DNA of 64,000 nucleotides, from contig LPNY01000042.1 in assembly GCA_001655195.1 (NCBI GenBank), positions 375,627-439,626 on the forward strand, read 5' to 3'. Position numbers and translations under genes: made by a program. How positions within the stretch are numbered: position 1 is the first letter of the stretch; the number at the start of each line of letters is the position of its first letter. This DNA is from Arcobacter sp. EP1. GTDB taxonomy: Bacteria > Campylobacterota > Campylobacteria > Campylobacterales > Arcobacteraceae. This document shows, piece after piece, positions 34,987 through 44,725 of the stretch. The notes under the pieces are model-generated. The model did no database searches. It was not told the origin of the DNA and saw nothing but the letters and a program-made list of their open reading frames with translations.

Positions 34987-37305
34987 CTAACGAAGTGTTA
35001 CTCCTAATTCACTGTTTAATGTGTTGATGATTTTATCCATTGTTGAAGTAATATCTTCTTCTTCTAATGTTTTTTCATCATTTTGTAAAACAAATCGAAT
35101 GGTAATACTCTCATTGTCGCCCAACTCTTTATCACTATATGTATCAATAAGATTAAATTGTTTGATATTTTCATCACTAATTGTTCGAATCACACTTTTC
35201 ATTTTTGCATATGGCATACTTTTTGGTGCAATAAGACTTAAATCTTTTCGTGAAGCTTGGAATTTTGAGTATGAAAGAACTTTTGTAAGTTCATTTTGTA
35301 CCATTTCAAAATCAATTTCTGCAATAAATGTATCATCAAGGTCAAAATCATTTGCTGCATTTGGATGCAGTTTTGAAATATAACCCGCAACCTTACCATT
35401 AATGATGATATTCCCATTTTGGTATGGGTGAATAAAGTCATTGTTGATTGATTCCATTGGCTCAATCTCAAACTCACCAACAGTATTAAGAACTTTTTTA
35501 GCAAAGGCAAAGAAATCAATCTTTTCAGGTTTACCAGCATTTAAAAAGTTTTCTTCTTCTTTGTCACCACTAAAAATAAATGAAATTCTTTGTGCTTCTT
35601 CTCTTTTTTGATTGTAAATTGTTCCAATCTCAAAGAAAGCAATTTTCTTAAATCCTAGTTTTGCATTATTTGATGCGGCTTCAACAAGATTGAGTAAAAT
35701 TGTTGTTCTAAAGGTATCTAACTCTTTTACAATTGGGTTTAAAATATCAAGTTTTTCATTTACTAGACCAAAGTTATATTTTTCTAAACTTTCTCTATTT
35801 GTGAAAACATAAGTTAAGGTTTCAAAGAAACCATTTTCAATTGCTTTTCTTCGTAAAAGGTTTTTCTTTACAAGTCGATTGGATGTAACATTATCTCGGT
35901 TTGCTTCAGGAATTGCTAAGGGTTTTGCTTGAATATTATCAATACCAATGATTCGAACAATCTCTTCAGTTACATCGGCAATATTTTTAATATCGTGACG
36001 ACAGTGAGGAACTGCAATTGATAACACTTCATTTCCGCCATCTTTTACTTCAAAGCCTAAACCGCTTAAGATTTTTTCCACTTGTGCTTTTGGCACATCT
36101 TGACCAATAATCGCATTTACTTTTTGTGTATTAATATCAATGGTCTCTTTTTGAATGTCATCCATAAACATCTCTGAACCTCGGAAAACTTTTGCTCCAA
36201 ATTTAGAGATAAATGTTGTAAAGAAGTCAATACCATCTTTAATATTTGGTTCACTTCCTCGTGAAGTTCGGTAGTAAATTTCGCCAGTTTTCTTTTTCTT
36301 TTCAAAAACATTTTTTGATAAAAGTTCAGGGTTAATGTATGATGCTTCAATAATCATTGTACTATCATCAGTGTTCATTTTTCCATGGTCAATACAGATT
36401 GTACTTAAAGGCTCTTTTCCGTAAACGCAATCGAAACCTTCCTTGTCTTTTTTAACATGAATTAGGGCTAAATCATCATGTGAGTCTGTATCTTCTTTAG
36501 CATAAGCATTAAGAATAACACCATTACAATGAGTTACATAAGAAATTGCATCTTTTATATCATTAGCACTGTATTTATCTAAAGCAGCAATTCGTAGTTT
36601 TTGTAAAATTGGAAGTTTGAAGGTTTCAAAATCTATGGCTTTAAAAATGAGTGAACTATCAATGGTACTTTCACACTCAACTTCAAGAACTTGACCAATT
36701 CCAAAATCGTTGTAGTTTAGAGATTTTTCTTTTTCTAAAAGTGGTAAATTATAAAAAGCACTTAATTCTCTAGCCACTCCATTGATACTTAAACAATCCC
36801 CTCTATTAGCAGTTAATTCAATCTCAATGATATCATCATTTAAAAGACGGTACTCATTTAACTCTTTACCAATTACAAGTTCACCAATAGAATCATCTAG
36901 TTCTAAAATTCCATCATTGAGTTTAGGAAGACCAATTTCAGTTGATGAACAAATCATTCCAATAGATTCTAGACCTCTGAGTTTTGCTTTTTTGATCTTG
37001 AAGTTTTCACCTAACACTGCACCAACAGTTGCAACAGGTACGTATTGCCCTGCAGCTACATTTTTAGCACCACATACGATTTGAACAGTTTCACTACCAA
37101 TATCAACTTGACAAACAGAGAGTTTATCTGCATCAGGGTGTTTCTCTTTTTCTTTAACAAATCCAATAACAACACCTGCAGGAATTCTCACCTTTTCCAA
37201 TGAGTCAACTTCTAATCCAATAGCATTAAAGGTTGTGCAAATATTGTTCGTATCGATATTAGAAATATCAATAAAGTCTTGTAACCATGTTTTTGTAACT
37301 ATCAT
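34987..37305 (-). CDS. pheT: phenylalanyl-tRNA synthetase beta subunit
   Basis: 772 residues: N-terminal tRNA-binding EMAP-like domain ([27 protein letters not shown]), B3/B4 editing domain region, B5 domain and a C-terminal anticodon-binding ferredoxin-like fold ([22 protein letters not shown]). Forms an alpha2-beta2 enzyme with PheS. Overlaps pheS by ATGA and is followed by aroA. Confidence 0.97.
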   Translation of the reverse strand: MIVTKTWLQDFIDISNIDTNNICTTFNAIGLEVDSLEKVRIPAGVVIGFVKEKEKHPDADKLSVCQVDIGSETVQIVCGAKNVAAGQYVPVATVGAVLGENFKIKKAKLRGLESIGMICSSTEIGLPKLNDGILELDDSIGELVIGKELNEYRLLNDDIIEIELTANRGDCLSINGVARELSAFYNLPLLEKEKSLNYNDFGIGQVLEVECESTIDSSLIFKAIDFETFKLPILQKLRIAALDKYSANDIKDAISYVTHCNGVILNAYAKEDTDSHDDLALIHVKKDKEGFDCVYGKEPLSTICIDHGKMNTDDSTMIIEASYINPELLSKNVFEKKKKTGEIYYRTSRGSEPNIKDGIDFFTTFISKFGAKVFRGSEMFMDDIQKETIDINTQKVNAIIGQDVPKAQVEKILSGLGFEVKDGGNEVLSIAVPHCRHDIKNIADVTEEIVRIIGIDNIQAKPLAIPEANRDNVTSNRLVKKNLLRRKAIENGFFETLTYVFTNRESLEKYNFGLVNEKLDILNPIVKELDTFRTTILLNLVEAASNNAKLGFKKIAFFEIGTIYNQKREEAQRISFIFSGDKEEENFLNAGKPEKIDFFAFAKKVLNTVGEFEIEPMESINNDFIHPYQNGNIIINGKVAGYISKLHPNAANDFDLDDTFIAEIDFEMVQNELTKVLSYSKFQASRKDLSLIAPKSMPYAKMKSVIRTISDENIKQFNLIDTYSDKELGDNESITIRFVLQNDEKTLEEEDITSTMDKIINTLNSELGVTLR

Positions 37306-38294
37306 TTAAACTGTCCTAATAATCGTAAATCACTTTCAAATAAAGAGCGTAAGTCTCCAATGTTATGAATAAGCATTGCAAATCGTTCAATTCCTAATCC
37401 AAAGGCATAGCCAGAATAGTTCTCATATCCTACTGCTTTAAATACATTTTCATCAACAACACCACATCCAAGAACTTCTAGCCATCCTGTGTGTGAACAG
37501 ACACGACATCCGTCACCCTTACAGAATACACATGAGATATCTACTTCTGCAGATGGTTCTGTGAATGGAAAAAATGATGGTCTAAATCGTACTTCAACAT
37601 CACCAAACATATGATGTAAAAACTCTTCTAGAACATGTTTTAAATTTGCAAAAGATACTTTGTCTGCTTCATCAACTACCAGTGCTTCAATTTGGTGAAA
37701 CATAGGTGTATGAGTTAAATCGAAATCTCGTCTAAAAACAGTCCCTGGTGCAATCATTCGAATTGGCGGTTTTTGAGATAACATTGTTCGAATTTGAACA
37801 GGAGATGTATGTGTTCGTAAAAGCGTATAGTCTTTATTGTAAAAAGTATCTTGCATATCTCGTGCAGGGTGATACTTTGGTAGATTTAGTGCTTCAAAGT
37901 TATGGAAATCATCTTCAACTAGTGGACCCTCTTCAACTGAGAAGTTAAGGTTCTGGAAATATTGAATAATTCTATCCATTGTATCGACAGTAGGGTGAAC
38001 TGCCCCACAAGTTAATTCATTGTTAAATCGAGTAACATCGATTTTTTCACTTTCTAATTGCTTGTTTAAAGCCTCTTTTTCTAAGTCTACTTTACGTACT
38101 TCAATAGCATTTGCAACGGCAGCTTTTTGCGTGTTAAGATTTTGTGCAAATGCTTTTTTCTCTTCATTTGGTATATCTTTAAGTCGTGCAAACTCTTTTG
38201 TTAGAGTTCCTTTTTTCCCTAAGATATCAACTCTTAAGGTTTCTAAGGTTTCTAGTGAGTCTGCGTTTTCAATTTGGGTAATCAACGCTTCCAA
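37302..38294 (-). CDS. pheS: phenylalanyl-tRNA synthetase alpha subunit
   Basis: Catalytic subunit. 330 residues: coiled-coil N terminus, class II motif 2 ([26 protein letters not shown]), a four-Cys zinc-like segment ([17 protein letters not shown]) seen in many PheS, and motif 3 ([14 protein letters not shown]). TTG start at 38294 behind GGAGA. First gene of the minus-strand operon; a long inverted repeat lies just upstream. Confidence 0.97.
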   Translation of the reverse strand: MEALITQIENADSLETLETLRVDILGKKGTLTKEFARLKDIPNEEKKAFAQNLNTQKAAVANAIEVRKVDLEKEALNKQLESEKIDVTRFNNELTCGAVHPTVDTMDRIIQYFQNLNFSVEEGPLVEDDFHNFEALNLPKYHPARDMQDTFYNKDYTLLRTHTSPVQIRTMLSQKPPIRMIAPGTVFRRDFDLTHTPMFHQIEALVVDEADKVSFANLKHVLEEFLHHMFGDVEVRFRPSFFPFTEPSAEVDISCVFCKGDGCRVCSHTGWLEVLGCGVVDENVFKAVGYENYSGYAFGLGIERFAMLIHNIGDLRSLFESDLRLLGQFK

Positions 38295-38316
38295 AAAAAT
38301 CTCCTAATCTCTTTTG

Positions 38317-38380
38317 CGTAGTAAGATATAATCATTTATCTAAGCCTAAAATGTTTAGAAAATAATTACATCTTACTACG
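38317..38380. repeat. 64-base imperfect inverted repeat between pheS and hinT
   Basis: CGTAGTAAGAT (38317-38327) and ATCTTACTACG (38370-38380) are perfect 11-bp arms. Inner segments TAAT/ATTA, ATTT/AAAT and TCTAA/TTAGA extend it to about 24 paired positions with two mismatches and a bulge, loop near 38344-38354. It begins 22 bases upstream of the pheS start. It may be a leader hairpin of pheST, an operator or a small decayed mobile element. Confidence 0.5.
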
Positions 38381-38442
38381 TCTATAAATACTTATTTATT
38401 ATAAGGGCAATGATTATACTTAAAGATTTATTAGAGTTTGGT

Positions 38443-38448
38443 TATAAT
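38443..38448 (+). promoter_or_regulatory. hinT -10 element
   Basis: GGTTATAATCA contains TATAAT 41 bases before the hinT ATG; TTAAAG at 38420-38425, 17 bases upstream, is a weak -35. It probably drives hinT and the following aldolase, kinase and cupin genes. Confidence 0.55.
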
Positions 38449-38489
38449 CATTTTTATATGAAATATCATCGATTTAAAAAGGATTTATA

Positions 38490-38825
38490 ATGTGTATTTT
38501 TTGCAAAATTGTAGGGGGTGAAATCCCAAATAAAACTGTCTTAGAAAATGATAACTTTTTAGCTTTTGAGGATATTAATCCGTCAGCAAAAGTTCATGTA
38601 TTAATTATTCCAAAAGCTCATTACGACTCTTTTGATGTAACACCACCTGAAATCATAGGTGAAATGACATCGTTTGTTCAGGACGTTGCGTCAAAATTAG
38701 GTGTAAAAGAGAGCGGATATCGAATTATTACAAATATTGGAAAACATGGTGGTCAAGAAGTACCCCATTTACATTTTCACCTTTTAGCGGGTGAATATGT
38801 TGGCAGATTAGTAGGGCAAAAATAG
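38490..38825 (+). CDS. HIT-family nucleotide hydrolase (HinT type)
   Basis: 111 residues: CIFCKIVGGEIPNKTVLEND at the N terminus and the histidine triad PHLHFHLLAG near the C terminus. HinT proteins hydrolyse purine phosphoramidates such as AMP-lysine. Divergent from pheS, as in C. jejuni (from memory). The stop touches the ATG of the aldolase gene, so it is transcribed with the sugar-type cassette. Confidence 0.93.
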   Translation: MCIFCKIVGGEIPNKTVLENDNFLAFEDINPSAKVHVLIIPKAHYDSFDVTPPEIIGEMTSFVQDVASKLGVKESGYRIITNIGKHGGQEVPHLHFHLLAGEYVGRLVGQK

Positions 38826-39995
38826 ATGAAGAGTTTGTTTAATGATAAAGAAGCATTATCTTATGGTTCTGATGTTGCGATGCGAGTTTATACTTCACGA
38901 CTTTTAGGACAAGATTCAAATCTTGTTTTACACGGTGGAGGAAATACATCTGTTAAATCAAAGGTAGATGGCGAAGAGATACTATTTGTAAAAGGAAGTG
39001 GTTGGGATTTAGCAACTATTGAAGAGCCAGGTTTTGCACCTGTTAAATTAGATCCACTAATTGAAATGGCAAAACTTGATGCTTTAAGTGATAGTGATAT
39101 GGTAAAACAACAACGGGAAGCTATGATTGATGAAACTGCTCCAAATCCTTCTATTGAGGCAATTTTGCATGCAATTATTCCTTTTAAATTTGTTGATCAT
39201 ACTCACTCTGATGCAGTGGTGACTATTTCAAATACTCCTAATGGTGAAGCTATTATTAAAGAGCTGTATCCTAATTTTTTGATTGTTCCTTATGTTATGC
39301 CTGGATTTATTTTGGCAAAAACTATTTACGATATGAGTAAAGATTTAGATTGGTCGCAATGTGAAGGTATGATTTTGCTCAATCATGGAGTTTTTACTTT
39401 TAATGAAGATGCCAAAGTAGCTTATGAAGATATGATTAAAGCTGTTACTATTTCTGAAGAGTATTTAGAAAAAAATAGTTCAATACAAGTTGTAAAAAGT
39501 CAAGAAAAAGGTTTTGATTTTACGCAGTTACAAAAAGCTGTAAGTAGTGCGAAAGGTTTTGAAGTTAAAATGCGAATCAATCAATCACAAACAGCAGTTA
39601 CATTTGCTTCTCAAGATAGTGTTGCACAACTTGCTAAAAAAGGTATCTTAACGCCTGAACATATTATTCGAACAAAACGATTTCCCCTACTTGTAGATGA
39701 AAATATTAGTGCTTCACTAGAAAATTATATGCAAGAGTATGAATCATACTTTAATACTTTTGCTACTGATGAAATCTGTTTAAATAAAGCACCCAATTGG
39801 GCAATTATTCCTAATGTTGGAACGGTGAGTTTTGGTAAAAATGAAAAAGAGTGTCAAGTGATTGAAGATATTAATAATCATACAATGGATGCAATTTTAA
39901 AAGGGGAGTGTTTAGGTGGTTTTGAATCTATTAGTTTAAAAGATGGATTTGAAATGGAGTATTGGGAACTTGAACAGGCAAAATTAAAAAAGTAG
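38826..39995 (+). CDS. class II aldolase/adducin family protein
   Basis: 389 residues. Metal and catalytic residues of class II aldolases are visible: substrate loop LHGGGNTSVKSK near 36-46, Glu111 (NPSIEAILHA), His125 and His127 (DHTHSDA), and His187 (LLNHGVFTF). The sequence resembles the aldolase half of RhaD-type bifunctional rhamnulose-1-phosphate aldolase/dehydrogenases, without the dehydrogenase half. The substrate is unknown; the next gene is an LsrK-like kinase, so a phosphorylated ketose is likely. Its ATG follows the hinT stop with no gap. Confidence 0.83.
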   Translation: MKSLFNDKEALSYGSDVAMRVYTSRLLGQDSNLVLHGGGNTSVKSKVDGEEILFVKGSGWDLATIEEPGFAPVKLDPLIEMAKLDALSDSDMVKQQREAMIDETAPNPSIEAILHAIIPFKFVDHTHSDAVVTISNTPNGEAIIKELYPNFLIVPYVMPGFILAKTIYDMSKDLDWSQCEGMILLNHGVFTFNEDAKVAYEDMIKAVTISEEYLEKNSSIQVVKSQEKGFDFTQLQKAVSSAKGFEVKMRINQSQTAVTFASQDSVAQLAKKGILTPEHIIRTKRFPLLVDENISASLENYMQEYESYFNTFATDEICLNKAPNWAIIPNVGTVSFGKNEKECQVIEDINNHTMDAILKGECLGGFESISLKDGFEMEYWELEQAKLKK

Positions 39996-40003
39996 GAATA
40001 AAC

Positions 40004-41566
40004 ATGAAGTATTTATTAGCTATTGATGCAGGAACAGGAAGTATTCGTGCTGTTTTATTTGATACTAAAGGGAAACAAATAGAGGTTTCACAACAGGAGT
40101 GGACGCACAAAGAAGAGCAGGGCGTGCCAAACTCCATGACTTTTGATTGTAAAACAAACTGGAAAAAAGTGTGTGAATGTATTGTTGATGTTGTTAAAAA
40201 AGCAAAAATAGATGCCAAAGATATTATCTCACTCAGTGCTACTAGTATGCGTGAAGGAATTGTGCTTTACGATAAAAATGGAAAAGAACTTTGGGGTGTT
40301 GCAAATGTTGATGCACGAGCTTCAAAAGAGGTAGAGTTTTTAAATAAAAAGTTTAAAAACCTTGAAAAAAAGTTTTATAAAACTTCTGGTCAAACCTTTG
40401 CTTTAGGGGCACTTCCACGAATTTTATGGGTTAAAAATAATCTTCCAAATGTCTATAAAAAAACAGCTAATGTCTCTATGATTAGTGATTGGGTTTTAGC
40501 TAAACTCTCTGGACAAATTGCAACAGACCCTTCTAATGGTGGAACAACTGGGATTTTTTCATTAAAAAAACGAAAGTGGTCTTCAAAAATGGCAAAAGAA
40601 GTAGGGATAAAAAATAATATTTTCCCACCAGTACTTGAGAGTGGAGAAGTTCTTGGAACGGTTAATAAAGAAGCCTCTAAACAGACTGGATTATGTACGG
40701 ATACTCTGGTTGTTATGGGTGGTGGAGATGTTCAATTAGGCAGTGCAGGGCTTGGTGTTACAAAACTAGGTCAATGTGCAGTTATTGGAGGTTCTTTTTG
40801 GCAACAGGTGGTGAATATGAAATCAAATGTAACACCTCCTTCAAACATGAGTGTACGAGTGAATCCTCATGTGATTTCGGGACAATCTCAAGCAGAAGGT
40901 ATTACTTTTTTTAGTGGATTAATTATGCGTTGGTTTAGAGATGCTTTTTGTCAGTATCAAAAAGATAAAGCAAAACACATGAATATCGATGCTTATGCAC
41001 TATTAGAAAATATGGCAAGTAAAGTCCCTGTGGGTTCACATGGAATTATGCCAATTTTTTCTGATGATATGAAATATGGGAAATGGTATCATGCAGCACC
41101 CTCGTTTATTAATTTAAATATTGACCCAGAAATTTGTAATATTGCCAGTATGTTTAGAAGTCTACAAGAAAATGCAGCCATAGTAAGTGCTATAAATTTA
41201 ACTAAAATTGAAAAGTTTACTAAGGTAAATGTGGATGAAATTGTTTTTGCAGGTGGAGCGAGTAAAGGGCAGTTGTGGCCTCAAATCCTTGCGGATGTAA
41301 CTGGTAAAAAAGTTAAAATTCCTATAGTAAAAGAAGCAACTGCATTAGGATGTGCAATTTGTGCAGGTGTTGGAGCAGGTATTTATAAAGATATTGACAG
41401 TGGTGTAACTAAGTTAGTTAAATGGGATAAAAAGTTTAAACCTAATATGAAAAATCATAAAAAATATCAAGAGATAATTAATAACTGGAAGAAGGTGTAT
41501 AAGTCACAGATGGAATTGGTTGATAAAAATTTAACAACATCAATGTGGAAAGCACCAGGAATATAA
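40004..41566 (+). CDS. FGGY kinase, closely LsrK-like (autoinducer-2 kinase)
   Basis: 520 residues with an FGGY nucleotide fold: AIDAGTGSIRAVLFD at 6-20, SATSMREGIVLYD, VANVDARASKEVE, MISDWVLAKLSGQIATDPS, VNPHVISGQSQAEG, GLIMRWFRDAFC, YHAAPSFINLNIDP, the ATP-site VFAGGASKGQLWPQIL and C-terminal TTSMWKAPGI. These match E. coli LsrK, which phosphorylates AI-2 (DPD), almost block for block by memory. No lsrACDB, lsrR, lsrF or lsrG is present. True substrate may be AI-2 or another short ketose. Eight bases after the aldolase. Confidence 0.85.
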   Translation: MKYLLAIDAGTGSIRAVLFDTKGKQIEVSQQEWTHKEEQGVPNSMTFDCKTNWKKVCECIVDVVKKAKIDAKDIISLSATSMREGIVLYDKNGKELWGVANVDARASKEVEFLNKKFKNLEKKFYKTSGQTFALGALPRILWVKNNLPNVYKKTANVSMISDWVLAKLSGQIATDPSNGGTTGIFSLKKRKWSSKMAKEVGIKNNIFPPVLESGEVLGTVNKEASKQTGLCTDTLVVMGGGDVQLGSAGLGVTKLGQCAVIGGSFWQQVVNMKSNVTPPSNMSVRVNPHVISGQSQAEGITFFSGLIMRWFRDAFCQYQKDKAKHMNIDAYALLENMASKVPVGSHGIMPIFSDDMKYGKWYHAAPSFINLNIDPEICNIASMFRSLQENAAIVSAINLTKIEKFTKVNVDEIVFAGGASKGQLWPQILADVTGKKVKIPIVKEATALGCAICAGVGAGIYKDIDSGVTKLVKWDKKFKPNMKNHKKYQEIINNWKKVYKSQMELVDKNLTTSMWKAPGI

Positions 41567-41607
41567 ATTTATTTACTAGGTTAAAAAGTAGAGAGAAAAG
41601 GAAATAG

Positions 41608-41982
41608 ATGTATTTAACCAATGAAAATGATCATGAGTATAGATTTGGAACCCATGGGCCAAAATATTTAACCAATGGTCCTAAAATTGATATGGGGGTT
41701 GTAGTAATCACTGCAGGTGAATGCCACCCTTGTCATAAACATGTGCACCAAGAGGAGTCTTTTTTGGCCTTGGAAGGTGAATGTAATGTCTATGTTGATG
41801 GAGAACTTGTTGTGCTTAAAAAAGGGGATTATTTACGGTGTGATCCAGGAGAAGCACACCTATTTAAAAATGATTCAAATGAAGACTTTAAAGCTGTTTT
41901 TATTAAAGCAGCCCATGCCCAAGTAAAAGATTCTGTTTATATTGAGTGGGAGCCTGGGCAACCTTTTATTAAAGAAGACTAA
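41608..41982 (+). CDS. cupin-domain protein
   Basis: 124 residues, a single cupin: metal-binding motif 1 CHKHVHQEESFLALEGECNV (His and Glu ligands) and motif 2 YLRCDPGEAHLFKN. Such small cupins act as isomerases, dioxygenases or sugar-binding proteins. It is the last gene of the cassette with the aldolase and LsrK-like kinase, 41 bases after the kinase and behind AAAAGGAA, and it is followed by a strong terminator. Likely handles the same metabolite. Confidence 0.8.
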   Translation: MYLTNENDHEYRFGTHGPKYLTNGPKIDMGVVVITAGECHPCHKHVHQEESFLALEGECNVYVDGELVVLKKGDYLRCDPGEAHLFKNDSNEDFKAVFIKAAHAQVKDSVYIEWEPGQPFIKED

Positions 41983-42005
41983 CGAGAATTAAAAGGTAGA
42001 GATAA

Positions 42006-42039
42006 AAAAAGGGGAGAGTTAAACAACTCTCCCCTTTTT
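42006..42039. terminator. bidirectional intrinsic terminator between cupin gene and accA
   Basis: AAAAAGGGGAGAGTT (42006-42020) pairs perfectly with AACTCTCCCCTTTTT (42025-42039) around AAAC. With A and T tracts on both sides it can end the cupin transcript (+) and the accA transcript (-). Confidence 0.9.
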
Positions 42040-42055
42040 CTTTGATTCATAATGG

Positions 42056-42994
42056 TTATTCGTCAGTAAAACTACCTAAGCTCATAAGTTTTTCATAACG
42101 TTTTTCATGTCGCTCTTCTTTTGGTACAGCACTTAACTCTTCTACTGAATTTAAGAAATAATCACCTAATGCTTGAATTGCTTCATCTTTTTGACGATGT
42201 CCACCCATTAAAGGCTCATTGACTACATCATCAATTAAGTTTAACTCTTTTAAGTTTTCAGCAGTAATTTTTAATGAATTAGCTGCAGTCTCTGCTTGTG
42301 CTGGGTCATTCCATAAAATAGCAGCACACCCTTCTGGTGAAATAACAGCATATACTGAGTATCGCATCATTGCTAATTTATCTGAAACTGAAATGGCAAG
42401 TGCTCCACCTGAACCACCTTCACCAATAACAACAGATACAGTGATTGTATCAAGATTTGAAAATTCATATAAGTTTCTAGCAATAGCTTCAGATTGATTT
42501 CTCTCTTCAGCTCCTAAACCTGGGTATGCACCCGGAGTGTCTACAAGCATTAAAATTGGAAGGTTAAACTTTTCTGCTAATTTTGCAGCTCTTAGTGCTT
42601 TTCTGTATCCTTCAGGACTTGGCATACCAAAATTTCTTTTTAATTTGTTTTTAGTACCTCGACCTTTTTGTTCACCAATAACCACACATTTTTGTTCACC
42701 AATATATCCTAGGTAACAAACAATTGCTTGGTCATCTACATAGTGTCGATCCCCATGAATTTCATACTCATCATGCATTAAACCACGGATATAGTCCATA
42801 GCATAAGGTCTATCAGGGTGACGTGCAAGTTGAAGTTTTTGATAGTCGTTTAAATTAGTGAATGTTTTTTCAACTTCTTTTTGAAGTTTTTTGTCTAAAA
42901 TTTCCGCTGCATGTTCATCAGATTTTGTTTGTGCAACTATTATATCTTCTTCAATTTTTCTAATTTTTTCTTCAAACTCTAAATACGTTGCCAA
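42056..42994 (-). CDS. accA: acetyl-CoA carboxylase carboxyltransferase subunit alpha
   Basis: 312 residues, carboxyltransferase alpha: [68 protein letters not shown] (given in part) and [13 protein letters not shown]. Produces malonyl-CoA with AccBCD. TTG start at 42994 behind AAAGGACAACA. It follows fabF on the minus strand, giving a fabG-acpP-fabF-accA fatty acid cluster. Confidence 0.96.
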   Translation of the reverse strand: MATYLEFEEKIRKIEEDIIVAQTKSDEHAAEILDKKLQKEVEKTFTNLNDYQKLQLARHPDRPYAMDYIRGLMHDEYEIHGDRHYVDDQAIVCYLGYIGEQKCVVIGEQKGRGTKNKLKRNFGMPSPEGYRKALRAAKLAEKFNLPILMLVDTPGAYPGLGAEERNQSEAIARNLYEFSNLDTITVSVVIGEGGSGGALAISVSDKLAMMRYSVYAVISPEGCAAILWNDPAQAETAANSLKITAENLKELNLIDDVVNEPLMGGHRQKDEAIQALGDYFLNSVEELSAVPKEERHEKRYEKLMSLGSFTDE

Positions 42995-43010
42995 TGTTGT
43001 CCTTTATAAG

Positions 43011-43030
43011 TAAGAGGGAAATCCCTCTTA
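43011..43030 (-). other. intercistronic hairpin between fabF and accA
   Basis: TAAGAGGGA (43011-43019) pairs with TCCCTCTTA (43022-43030) around two A, ten bases after the fabF stop. No T run follows on the minus strand, so it is more likely an mRNA stability or processing element than a terminator. Confidence 0.45.
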
Positions 43031-43040
43031 AAGTTTCTAA

Positions 43041-44300
43041 TTATTTAATAAATTTTTTAAAGATTATAGAACCGTTTGTTCCACCAAAACCAAAGTTATT
43101 ACTCATAACAGTTGTAAGTTCAACGTTTCTTGCTGTGTTTGGAACATAATCTAAATCACACTCTGGGTCTTGATTTTCGATATTAATTGTTGGAGGAATA
43201 ACTCCTTCATTTAATGCTTTAATTGTGAAGATTGCTTCAATGGCACCCGCAGCTCCTAAACAGTGACCAATTTGTCCCTTTGTTGAAGTTACAGGAGGGC
43301 AGTTTTCAACACCTCCAAATAGTTCTTTAATTGCTTTTGTCTCATTTACATCTCCAACAGGAGTAGAAGTACCGTGAGAGTTAACATAATCAATTTTAAT
43401 TTTTTCACCAATTGTTGCTTCTGCCATATTTAAAGCAGCTTTCATTGAACGAAGCGGTCCGTCCATTACTGGAGAAGTAATGTGGTTTGCGTCACCACTT
43501 TCACCAAATCCAATAATTTCACAATAGATTTTAGCTCCTCTTGCTTCTGCTGATTCTAATGTTTCAACAACAAGTGCTCCAGCACCTTCACCCATAACAA
43601 AACCATCTCGGTCTGTATCAAATGGTCGTGAAGCTTTTTTAGGATCATCATTTCGAGTAGATAGTGCTTTCATTGCAGCAAACCCACCAACACCAGCACC
43701 ACAAACAGCACTCTCTGCACCAACAACTAAGATTCTGTCTGCACCATTAATTTTAATAGTTTTAACAGCATCTGCTAACGCATGTGTTGAAGCAGCACAA
43801 GCAGTTACGTGTGATAAAGATGGACCTTTTAATCCATGCTCAATTGAAATAAATCCACCAAGCATATTTACTAATGATGAAGGAATAAAGAATGGTGAAA
43901 TTCTTTTTGGACCTCTATTTTCACATACAACAGAGTTTTTTTGAATTGTTCCTAATCCACCAATACCTGATGCAGAAATAACACCAAATCTATCAGCAAT
44001 TGATTCATCTACTCTTTTATTTTCAGCATTTACAAAACCTGAATCATTCATGGCTTCATTTGCTGCTTTAATTCCAAGTTGAATAAATCTATCTGCTTTT
44101 TTAACTTCTTTTTTATCCATAACTGTCGTTGGATCAAAATCTTTTACTTCTCCTGCAATTCTTACAGGGTATTCACTTGCATCAAATAGTGTAATCGTGT
44201 CAATTCCACACTCACCTGCAACTGCAGCTTTGAATGACGTCTCAACATCATTTCCAATAGAATTAATAGTACCAATACCAGTTACAACAACTCTTCTCAT
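43041..44300 (-). CDS. fabF: beta-ketoacyl-ACP synthase II
   Basis: Elongating condensing enzyme of fatty acid synthesis. 419 residues: RRVVVTGIGTINSIG at the start, the nucleophilic Cys in HVTACAASTHALA, and the two catalytic His in NSHGTSTPVGDVNE and TKGQIGHCLGAAG; NNFGFGGTNGS near the end. I use the ATG at 44300, nine bases after TGGAGC; an upstream in-frame ATG at 44315 overlaps that site. Confidence 0.97.
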   Translation of the reverse strand: MRRVVVTGIGTINSIGNDVETSFKAAVAGECGIDTITLFDASEYPVRIAGEVKDFDPTTVMDKKEVKKADRFIQLGIKAANEAMNDSGFVNAENKRVDESIADRFGVISASGIGGLGTIQKNSVVCENRGPKRISPFFIPSSLVNMLGGFISIEHGLKGPSLSHVTACAASTHALADAVKTIKINGADRILVVGAESAVCGAGVGGFAAMKALSTRNDDPKKASRPFDTDRDGFVMGEGAGALVVETLESAEARGAKIYCEIIGFGESGDANHITSPVMDGPLRSMKAALNMAEATIGEKIKIDYVNSHGTSTPVGDVNETKAIKELFGGVENCPPVTSTKGQIGHCLGAAGAIEAIFTIKALNEGVIPPTINIENQDPECDLDYVPNTARNVELTTVMSNNFGFGGTNGSIIFKKFIK

Positions 44301-44367
44301 TATAATTTGCTCCATATATTATTTAAATTATTCAATTTTTTGATTGTAAAAACTCAATAGTTTAAAT

Positions 44368-44397
44368 AAAAAGCATTGGATAAATCCAATACTTTTT
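44368..44397 (-). terminator. hairpin with T tract between acpP and fabF
   Basis: AAAAAGCATTGGAT (44368-44381) pairs with ATCCAATACTTTTT (44384-44397), one mismatch, and on the minus strand runs into TTTTTATTT. It lies 17 bases past the acpP stop and could let acpP be made in excess over fabF by partial termination. Confidence 0.65.
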
Positions 44398-44413
44398 ATT
44401 TGTGCGTTAAGAA

Positions 44414-44644
44414 TTACGCGTTATTTTCGATGTACTTAATAGCGTCAGCTACAGTTTGAATACCTTCAGCATCTTCATCTGGGATTTCGATATCAAATTT
44501 CTCTTCTAAAGCCATAACTAATTCAACTACGTCTAAAGAATCTGCACCTAAATCTTCAATAAATTTTGAATCTTCTTTAACTTCTGCTGCGTCACAATCT
44601 AATTGTTCTACTACTACTTCTTTTACATCTTCTAATAATGCCAT
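44414..44644 (-). CDS. acpP: acyl carrier protein
   Basis: 76-residue acidic protein with the phosphopantetheine-attachment motif [19 protein letters not shown] (Ser at the DSL). Carries acyl chains for fabG and fabF, its neighbours, and for PlsY/LpxC pathways. AAGGAAAG precedes the ATG. Separated from fabF by a hairpin with a T tract. Confidence 0.98.
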   Translation of the reverse strand: MALLEDVKEVVVEQLDCDAAEVKEDSKFIEDLGADSLDVVELVMALEEKFDIEIPDEDAEGIQTVADAIKYIENNA

Positions 44645-44725
44645 TTTCTTTCCTTTTTAAAAATTATCACGTTATTATATCAAAAAAGATTTTAAAATTA
44701 CTTTTTTGTATATTTTTGATTTGGA

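Noticed and set aside
38826-39995. Aldolase gene as a truncated RhaD pseudogene
   Set aside because: All catalytic and metal residues are present and the stop is followed by a normally spaced kinase gene; single-domain class II aldolases are common.
44301-44315. Upstream ATG of fabF at 44315
   Set aside because: The Shine-Dalgarno GGAG overlaps this codon; the ATG at 44300 is correctly spaced and gives the usual MRRVVVTG start.
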